A stretch of DNA of 64,000 bases from Aurifilum marmelostoma (lineage: Eukaryota; Ascomycota; Sordariomycetes; Diaporthales; Cryphonectriaceae). The translations under genes were made by a program, and so were the position numbers. The stretch lies in the NCBI GenBank assembly GCA_027559495.1, contig JAMXSV010000007.1, forward strand, positions 1,240,001 to 1,304,000, given 5' to 3'. Below the pieces are notes generated by a model. The model was not told where the DNA came from, did no database searches, and was given only the letters and a program-made list of their open reading frames with translations. Positions 55,643 through 64,000 of this stretch are shown piece after piece. How positions within the stretch are numbered: the stretch's first letter is position 1; each line of letters starts with the position of its first letter.

Positions 55643-58600
55643 ATGGCGGCAACAACGGCGTCATTCGATGTTGTCCAGCATGCCTTTGAATCCGCAATGC
55701 GCGATTTTAAAGCGTCGCTGGATGACGAATCAGTATACGCTGAGATTCTCAACACAACCTCCATGGACGAGGTCTATGATGCCACAGAGGAGATCCAGAA
55801 AAGACAGGGCAAATCTGGCCGTCTAGGGCATCTGTCCAAGATCAGACCCTATCTCGATCGTCTCAACGACTACGCAGCAGCGATCGAGGTCTTCATCCAA
55901 GTTAAACCTGACCTGCTGGCTCTGATCTGGGGCCCTATCAAACTCCTTCTGCAATGGACCAGCGAGCTTACCAAGGCCTACGTCGCAATCATCAACATGA
56001 TAGCGGACCTTGGAGAACTGCTTCCAGAATTCAAGCGCGTAGCTGAAATCTTCAGTGGAAACAAGCATATAAACGACGTTTTGGCCTTGTTCTTCAGAGA
56101 CATTCTTGACTTCTACGTCATTGCCCTTAAGTTCTTCAAGAATACTCGTGAGTATCCCTTCAGGCAATGGGCATTGGACCAGGACAAAACTAAGGGGCCT
56201 TCCTACTAGGATTGCAATACATCTTCGAGTCTCTCTGGCCACGATCCCGAGACAAGATCAAGGTGGTTATTCAGAATGTTGAACAACACACCCGTCTTAT
56301 GCGCAACGAGGTCCGCTTGGAGCATATCCAGCAAGAGCACGAGGCCAGGATACGCGCTTTGGAGCATTTCAAGGCTGCAGAGAAGGATGCACGATTCAAG
56401 GAATACCATTGCATCAAGACTGACGTTTGTCCCTTGGTGTTCGATGAAACGTTGCATAGGATCAGAGGCCAGGTGTGTGCAGGCACCGAGAGATGGTTGT
56501 TCAAGGATGCAGCTTTCGCGAAATGGATAGACTTATCGGACAGGTCAGCGCCCGTTCTGTGGCTGCAAGGTATACCTGGAGCAGGTGAGAGATTCCGTGT
56601 CAACACTTTGAAGATGATATGACTTTCCCATTGGAGGTTGACAAGCGAGTTACGAACAGGAAAAACTCACCTGTCCAGTGCCATCGTGGACACATCGCAA
56701 GTTCGTGGGTGCACTGCCTTTGTATTCCTCAGCTATTCTGGTCACAAGGACATCTCAGCACTGGCCATTATTCTATCATTGATATTTCAACTAACTTCCG
56801 GCGACGTGGATGCCATGGATGTTCTTTGTGAATCGACTCGCCAGAATCTCAAGAGCAGCCTGGATGTGGCTACGACGCTTCTAAGCACAGTCTTGACCTG
56901 CGTTGGCCCAGCTTACCTGGTGGTTGATGGACTAGATGAGATGGGTGGTATAGAAAGACAACGGCTTCTTGAAAAACTACTAAGTCTGCCAGCCACCTGT
57001 CCGGGAGTCAAGATCATCTTCAGCAGTCGTCCGGAATCGGATATTACCGCCAAACTGAAGGCCTACGCCGCAGTCCGAGTCGACCACAACAATGCAGGAA
57101 GTATCCAGACTTTTGTCAGGGTCTGGTCAGACGCATGGTTCCGGAGACGTCAGTTCCTGCCCGAGATTCAAGCTGAACTTGCTGCGTATCTGGCGCCACT
57201 ATCGTCAAACGCGAAAGGTCTGTCTCATGGAGCTCTAATTATGGTTGTCAGGATGGCTAACGTCCGGGCCTCTGAAGGAATGTTCCTGTACGCCAGACTC
57301 ATACTCAGCAGCATTGACCGTATGAGCGACATGAACGAGATTCGGAACGATCTCAAAGTACTCCCTGAAGATCTTGACGGAGCGTGAGGCTTTCCTTGGA
57401 TTGCGTGCGTCCTCAACTACTGATATCTGGTAGGTATGCTCGAGTTCTCAAAAGGATCCATACCCATAACAAATGGGATAAGGAGAAAGCTCAAAGAATC
57501 CTCGGATGGATCATGTGCACACCGATGCCGCTTACAGTTCAAGAGATCCAACAGGCTCTAGCCGTTCGGCCAGGAGCTATCAACGAGAGAGCAAGAAGTC
57601 TGGGCTATATCGACATCGTGGATCTCTGCGGCCCTATCGTGGAGGTAGTGGACGACTACGTGCATTTCGTTCATTTCACAGTCAAGGAGTACGTGTTTCT
57701 GCCCTGTCTATCCACTGACCAAACATTAACATGCGAGCGCAGGTACTTGTCGAGTCCTGAGATCCCGGCATATATTTCTTTGGCATCTTCATTCCTCAGT
57801 CTTGCAACGTGCTGCCTCACGTATTTATGTCAGACCATGCCTGACCGAGAACTAGAGGATGCTGAAGTTCGCGAGAGATTTCTTGCAGGAGCATATTCAC
57901 TCCACGGCTTCGCGGTGTCGAATTGGCTCAAGCTTGTTGAAGAGTGCATTGCCTCCAGCAGCACCGAAAGCGTACCAATAGAGCTGATGCAACTGCTGGA
58001 ATGTCTTTTGGAGAGAGCATCGGATCCCGAAGGCTTCTATGTTCAATCGCAAGACCAAATTACCATTCAAAACTCTAGTTTGGAGCACCTGAAGTCGGCA
58101 AACTATCAGATATACGCTTTTGTGATCCGGAATGCAGAGTTCCGTCAGCTCTGTTCGGGTCCAGAGCATCATATGAATGCAGGTGAGTTTGGCTGACGTT
58201 CAGAAGAAATGAATGAGAATGAAACTAATGAGTTCCAGGAGAGCAATGGGCAAATCAAGACCCGCTTGGTATCTCACACTTATCCATTTCAATACACCAT
58301 GCCATCGGGCAAGTGCTAGATCCACGGGCGCCGGATCACAACGAGAAGATCTGGGTGGTTCAAACGCACTACGGCCAGCGGCCATACAAATGCGCTTTCC
58401 TTCATTACCCGCTTGCACGGCACGGCTTTCCAATGCCTTGTCAGCGAACGTCTCATGAAAGGCACCACGACAAACCATGGAGTTACAGCTTTCCGGACTG
58501 CCAATATGCGCAAGGAGGTTTTCTTTCGCGAAACATGCGGGACCTTCACTTGAATCAGTTCCACAGGAACACCCTACAAAAGAGGGACACTTTCGCCCTG

Positions 58601-59548
58601 AACAGCGCAGATCCAGATGAGATCCAGCCCTTACTATTCGACTTGATCAGAGCAGGCCAGACGCACCATGTACGAAGCTTACTTCCATTATATGAGAAGC
58701 TTCCGTATGGTGTACAGGCAGAGATGTTTCAGACGGCTATGGCTTCTGGACCTGTTAAGATGTTGTCCACCCTTTGGTCACAAGATTTCGCAGAGCTAAT
58801 TTTGATGCCAAGGCCTCTTCCAAATGTTGAGATTTTCGAATTCCTGCTTCCAGCACTCTGTACATGGTCCCGATGTGAGAGGTTATTCTCTTAGGTGCTG
58901 GAAACAGACTCGGACCATTTTTACGAAGCCTGGATGCGTCACATAACTTCGAGTCATTATCGAGAACTGGGCCTGCATCAAGATCTGCGCAGGAGATTGG
59001 GATCTAGCATGCTTAGAGATCTTTGCAGTGGGCCTTTCAAGGTTATTGGTGATAGCCCATTGAGAGAATCCATGTTGCTCAAGCTCTGGGAGGATATGGG
59101 AATACTCGAATCTGCCACACAAAGAGAGAAGGAATCTCTCCTGCGTCACTGTGCTGGTAAGGCACCACATTCTATCAAGGCTGCAAAAGTTCTTATCGAC
59201 TCGGGGGCGCTAGTCAACTCTCGTTCTAGTATTGCATGCAGGACCGCACTTCACATGGCAGCAACTCATGATTCTCTGGAGGCAGCTCAGATGATGAAGT
59301 TCCTTTTGTTGCAGGGTGCAGACCCAAGTGTGGAGGTCACTGTCCCGAGAGGGCGCAAGGAGAGTGCTCATAAAGTCTGTATAAAACTCAAAGATGAAAA
59401 GGGGCCAAGAGGCATATCAAAATGGCTGGGCGTAGACTGGGATCAACTCATCGCGCAAACTACACAGGAAAGGCAACGAGAGAGTAGATCTCTTATTGGA
59501 AGGAGGGAAGGGGAAGAGGGAAGAGAGGTGAAGAGACCAAGTATATAG
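55643..59548 (+). pseudogene. NACHT/ankyrin NLR-type STAND gene interrupted by one in-frame stop
   Basis: Exons: 55643-56147, 56210-56584, 56660-57383, 57434-57688, 57743-58182, 58239-59548. All phases match. Residues 1-170 are a helical STAND N-terminus resembling DUF7708 (LDRLNDYAAAIEVFIQVKPD, LIWGPIKLLLQW). NACHT has Walker A GIPGAGKT (289-296, completed across intron 2) and Walker B VVDGLDE (381-387), then SSRPE. A winged-helix-like region follows (RILGWIMCTPMPLTVQEIQQ, HFVHFTVKEYL). From about residue 810 there are two C2H2-like fingers in which the expected second and first Cys are Tyr823 and Tyr849. Ankyrin-like repeats occupy about 1090-1150 (ALHMAATHDSLEAAQMMKFLL). TAG at 58892-58894 ends translation after 984 residues, but the same frame continues VLETDSDHFYEAWM to 59548 (1202 residues). 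CAG to TAG is likely. Such proteins mediate allorecognition or pathogen-triggered cell death. Confidence 0.82.
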
Positions 59549-59967
59549 TGCCTATAGCTAGAAGCTAATTACAGTTTATATCAGTAATTAATAAATAGCT
59601 CCCGCAACTGGAGTTAGCTTGATTAGGGTATGGAGCTTCTACAGTATATTGTTGTCTTTTTCAAAACATAGTAGGCTATGCGAAGATTTAGACTACCTAC
59701 TTAGTAGGTAGGCCTATTAGGTTAGAACTGGATTCCCGAAGGTATTAGATATGAAGTTTATGCCTATTTGTTGAGCACTCCTAGAGTAGCTAGAGACTTG
59801 GGTACAGATCCACTATTATCAAGTCTAAATCTACAAAGTATAATAAACCTTCATTGCTTTAAGAGCTATTACAGAAGAAGACTGCAGTCTCAGTTAGTTA
59901 GTTTCTATGCACTATCTATAGCGGTTATATATCATATCATATGATATTATATCATATCACGAAATGC
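59549..59967. other. A+T-rich convergent spacer
   Basis: Between the NLR and the SNF2 gene, with TA-rich sequence and short repeats (ATATCAT units at about 59930-59958). No gene is seen. Confidence 0.55.
59930..59959. repeat. ATATCAT-type short tandem repeat
   Basis: Several imperfect ATATCAT/ATGATAT units form a partly palindromic A+T-rich block just beyond the SNF2 stop codon. Confidence 0.7.
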
Positions 59968-62900
59968 TCAGCTTGAGTTAATTTGTTGGCTTAAGACCTC
60001 GCGAAGTTTCTTTAGAACTTGGTTAGCTTCTGCATAAGTCACTCGGAATTATGCACATACCGCAATCTTCTGGCTTTCAGATACATCTAGTGTATCAGTG
60101 GCACCAATGGACTGCTGAGCAGTCTTGAGCTTCTGGTCCTGAATCCATTGGATGTACTGCTTGTGTTTTAGAAGTCATCCACACCATCGTAGTCTTTGAA
60201 AAGCTTTGTTAGTGCATCAGACTTACCGTTTCAATTGAGTTGGCCACAATATATCTCGTCACTGTGACTGGGCTCTTCTGACCTATCCTGTGAACCCGGT
60301 CCACAGCTTGAGCTTCAACCATAGGGTTCCAATGAGGCTCGACCAGATGGACCTGGCTTGCTGATGTGAAATCAACACTGTTCAAATATTGTCAGGGGCG
60401 TGATTAACACACACACACAATGCTGTCAACATTTCTTACCCTTCCGCAGTGCTGCCAATGGTAGCGAGCATAACTGTGCACTCTGAATCTTCGTTGAAAA
60501 TTCGCATGGCTTCATTGCGAGCTGCGCGACCTGTCTGACCGTCGATTCTCTGATATTTGAAGTTGGCGTTTCTGACGGCTAACTCGATCAAGTCGAGCAT
60601 CTTAGTCCAACAGGTAAAGACAACGCTAGAGTAATAGTTAGCAAGTCAAGAGTTGCAGCTAAGTGAAATGGATACTGACCTTTTAGAAATCTCCGTCCTG
60701 GAAGTCTGCTGCTTTTCGATGTTATGAAGCAATGCCTCGACCTTGGCTGAGGGTGCCATCGATTGATCTGATGAACTAGACGTGGGAATTTGGGAGTACG
60801 CAACAGCTCTGTTGCAGTTTGGGTAGGCATCTTCAATCTCTGCTGTGACTGATGAGGTTGTTGGGTCTAGGTTTGCGAAATCGAATCCGCAGTGCTGACA
60901 GATTTCTCGAATACTTGCTGGATCAAGGAGACTGCTTCTTTGTGTCCAGGCATTCAAGGCTGCTTCAGAAAGGAGTTGTTGCCCATGATTGCAGATACAT
61001 CGAAGGCATGTGATCATACTCAAAATGTTCTTCCCTTTGGACCATCCATCAAGCTCAGGGTTACCAATTCCCTCATGGATTCCAGCTGCAATTTGAGTAA
61101 CTCTATCCTTGAAGAACTCGTACATCTCGAGATCGTGCGGGTGCAAATGAATCAGCTCGACGTTGTCCGTTCGTGCAGGGAGATTCAGTGAGAGACCAGC
61201 TGTGTTTTTTGTCCGCCGAAGACATGTAGCCCTCACCAGAGCTTGCAGGCGTCTTGCGGCATCATGCTGCTCTTTCTCGATTGGATGTGCCACCCATCTC
61301 CTGAACTGGATCTTCTCTGCTAGGTATGGAGTTCGTATGAAGCTTAATAAAGCGCCAAAATCATCAAGTGCATTATGAATAGGGGTGCCTGTAAGACACC
61401 ACTTTTGATTTGCCTTGATCCGACATGCAGCCCTGAAATTTTGTGAAGAGCGGTTGCGAATCCGATGAGCTGAATCAGATCAGTCAGGTAAGTCGTACAA
61501 GCCGATGCAAGGAAGTATCACTCACCTTCGTCAAGGACCTGCCGAAACCACTTGAGGCTGTATAACGGACTACTTGAATCACAGTCTGATCTGAGTGTCT
61601 CGTACGTCGTTATGACAACATCAACATCTCTGATGTCTTTGCTCAGCGCTTGTCTGTTCGAACCATGGTACACGATGAACCTGAACTGCTCTGGGTGGAT
61701 GTGCCTAATTGGTGTTAATTCGGCTTCGCTTGGTTCGCGAACTGAACATGGGGGTGTTCCGTACTTCTCTATCTGCTCTTGCCACGCCAAGATAGCTTTG
61801 ATGGTCAGCAGCGCTCGCCTCATCTACACGAGATGCACATACCTGACATTGGAGTGACAACCAAAGTTGCCCGAATCGTATCAGCTTGAAAAGCGATCTG
61901 TCTCTCCTTGATCGCATCAAGAGATGAGCAGATGAGAGCCAGTGTGGTCAAAGTCTTGCCGAGGCCCATATCCTGCGTAGAAGTCAGCCGAAGGCCTTGA
62001 CGAGCAGATCCAGTCTGATCCTTACGTCGGCTAATATCCCGCCGTTTGCGGGAGCGGGGCTATGCTCGATGTTTCCCGTGATGATATGTCGAAAGCTAGA
62101 GAGGCAGTCAGCTCATTTGACACTGCCGTATTCACGCATGAGAATAACCTACCGAATCTCGCCATGACTCCCAGGCGTGAGTACCCAGAGAGAGGGGAAC
62201 TTAGCTTGCTTGAACACGCCATTCTCCTTCTCGATCATCATCGCCACGGCTGCCACCTGGTGCCTGAACGGCATTAGTCTCAAAACAAATCCAGCATAAG
62301 GTCTCTCGCACTCACGGGAGTAGAGTGCAGTTCAGTCGAGGACTGAGTTCCACACCTGCGGAGATGTCGAGACCGCCCAAGGAGATATCAGCGCCATCCG
62401 CGGAGTCAAAAACCCTCAACAACCTGCTTTTTGCAATTTCACCCAAGATATGGTCAGATTCACCGCGGTTATCTGAGCCCAAATTCAAATCCTCCAATAG
62501 CGGCATGCCTTTCCCGGGTCGTGTGAGGTAGTGCGGGTTGTGATATTCGAGACTCATATCGTATTCGGTTGAGTACGGGTGCTGGAGATACAAGCCAGCC
62601 TCTGAAAGAAAATCACCTATGGCGGCAGTATGCTCGGACAAGCCGTATATCAAGATGCGGACATTGCACTCCACCTGGGCTTGTTTGTCTGACTTCGCAG
62701 TCCTCTTGTTGCATTTGGCGGGTGTTTTGCCGAAATTCTGATTTAGCGTGGTCTCAGTCGAAATGCTGGCGCTGAGCTGAACACTGAATTTCTGGTGAAG
62801 CCTGGACAAGGACGGTAAAATCAGTAGTCCCGCATATTCAGGGGGATCTTGGTAGTTGAGCTTCACAATATCCCCACAAGGCTTGATAGTCAGTGGTTTT

Positions 62901-63365
62901 CCGCAGCCCACTTCGTCCGCCTTGAACGATCCGGTAGGCTTTGCAATAATCTGTTGAGAATCAGCCTCACGACAAGCACTCAAGCACGACGGCTTTACTG
63001 ACCACACCAAAACAAGTATCAAATTGCCTCTGGCTCGTGAGGTCCTTGTCTGCTCTTGCGTCAATCAGGCTAGTCCTAGGTAGGCTGTTGTTGTTGGGCA
63101 TTGCTGAGCTCGCCATGTTTGGTGGATGCGAACTCGTGAGAGTGCCGTGTCCATAGCCAGAGCCCGTTGCCGCCGGGCTCAGTTCGTCGTAACATGTTGG
63201 CTGGTTGGCAGTTTGTTGGAGCCATGCCTCGTCCGGGTTCAGTAGAGAGGCAATGTCAACAGACGCTGCCTGGGCAGGCTCTGTCCGCAGCCTCTTTGCC
63301 TGGTGCTCAGCATCGTGATCTTGAGTGCCTGTCTCTCTTTTGCCGCCGGTGCTGAAGGTTTCCAT
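59968..63365 (-). CDS. SNF2-family helicase (Rad5/Rad16-HLTF-like)
   Basis: Eleven exons on the minus strand: 63365-63003, 62950-62316, 62263-62153, 62095-62026, 61972-61843, 61795-61526, 61469-60680, 60625-60440, 60377-60227, 60159-60061, 60009-59968 (948 aa, all phases consistent). The N-terminal 350 residues hold an HIRAN-like position but no clear HIRAN; FDTCFGV joined to IIAKPTG is typical of fungal members. Motif I: DMGLGKT (394-400). Motif II: DEAH (525-528). WCLTGTP is motif III. The HELICc half has FTCWTKMLDLIE, YQRIDGQT, STAEGVDFTSA and motif VI QAVDRVHRIGQ (875-885). Between the lobes, CQHCGFDF...YPNCNR is all that remains of a RING-like Cys cluster. An ATP-dependent DNA translocase or chromatin remodeller, probably nuclear. 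It is intact despite its A+T-rich flanks. Confidence 0.93.
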
Positions 63366-64000
63366 TGCAATTGCGGTGACATTCGTACGGTATCTTGACA
63401 GTGAGGAACATCAGGACACGAAAGAAAGTCTGTCATCAGGGACGGTCATCTCCAGAGCCTGATCAAAAATTTAACAGCAGCGGTAGACGTACATACTGTT
63501 AGCCACACCCTGCAGAGGCTATGCAGCAGCGCTCTGCAGCCCCAGCCACGGCTGGCGTGTCTACGTGTACTCGCTAGGGCTTGGATGTATGCATCCCATA
63601 GGTGGACTCGTGCATTGGTCCGGCCCAACAGGCATCATTCTGGTCTGCGCCGCAAAGGCGGAGTTAGGAGGCATTATCTTTGCCTGAGAGGCTGTTTCTG
63701 ATCCAGGAAAACCGAGCTGCCTTGGCCTGAATCGGAAGTGTAAAATGTCAGTGAGCTCGCCTTTGGCCAAAAGAGCCTGATGCTGTGGTCCTGAATGGCA
63801 CCTACAGGAGTAGGCTCTAGAAGCTTACTTGCGCAGTGGTTTCGACTACCTCATAGCTACTTGAGTAGTTTGCAACTTGGGCGACGCACCTGCCGCTGTA
63901 GTGAGGTCGCCCTACCCTACCCCTCACCTCACGCGGATGTCCGTAGCCCCTGGAGTGGTGAGTTGCGGGGCGGTGGGACTTGGCGGGCTGGCTGTCAAGC
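63366..64000. other. Upstream flank of the SNF2 gene
   Basis: Promoter side. No gene is supported; the pyrimidine-rich end (63900-63930) is not a true telomere repeat. Confidence 0.5.

Noticed and set aside
58872..58894. GTGAGA...TTAG as an intron that would remove the NLR stop
   Set aside because: Only 20 nt long, and splicing it would shift the downstream ankyrin-encoding frame.
63900..63935. CCCTACCCTACCCC as possible telomere repeat at the window end
   Set aside because: Units are CCCTA/CCCTAC, not CCCTAA, and only two occur; the window end is arbitrary.

Overview
The window is nuclear DNA of a filamentous ascomycete (Pezizomycotina, most likely a Sordariomycete). The basis is gene architecture and content: short introns (mostly 50-120 nt) with GTRNGT-like donors and CTRAY branch sites, GC-rich housekeeping exons, and fungus-specific families (STAND/NLR-type NTPases, a SesA-like domain, 2EXR, DUF4112, a fungal MIF-like protein, a DUF7025-type AAA ATPase). 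No species is claimed. Exon coordinates were worked out by hand from splice signals, phase continuity and remembered family patterns; no search or transcript data were used.

Housekeeping blocks. 1-7 kb: 3' end of a glutathione S-transferase, an LCAT/lipase-like alpha/beta hydrolase, and the Rag-type GTPase Gtr2. 10.5-11.6 kb: a MIF/tautomerase-like protein. 23.9-24.7 kb: a four-helix membrane protein. 28.6-29.9 kb: a 2EXR protein. 30.2-43.6 kb is dense: APC4, a myotubularin phosphatase with an in-frame ORF behind its stop, ribosomal protein S3, a DUF4112 membrane protein and a NIPA-type Mg2+ transporter. 47.4-53.5 kb: an acidic protein of unknown function, coatomer delta, and a small protein ending in a CaaX box.

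Accessory blocks. 9.6-22.3 kb holds pieces of the fungal NLR/allorecognition repertoire: a decayed STAND-associated N-terminal gene, a P-loop-less STAND-like gene, a AAA ATPase with an altered Walker B, a SesA-like gene and an unknown small gene with a possible beta-grasp fold. 43.6-47.4 kb is gene-poor with two decayed minus-strand relics. 53.5-64 kb has A+T-rich spacers around a large NACHT/ankyrin NLR interrupted by one stop codon, facing (tail to tail) an intact SNF2 helicase of 948 aa.

A strong cross-window pattern is that several otherwise conserved genes are broken by exactly one surplus base in or next to a homopolymer (about 4,890; 9,968; 14,254; 15,725; 28,884; 39,631), and the NIPA gene is broken near 43,143. 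This looks more like consensus error than biology, and anyone using the proteins should check it first. In contrast, the NLR stop (TAG where CAG is likely), the zinc-finger Cys-to-Tyr changes and the TGA in the 46.6 kb relic are transition-type changes as expected from real decay, possibly RIP.
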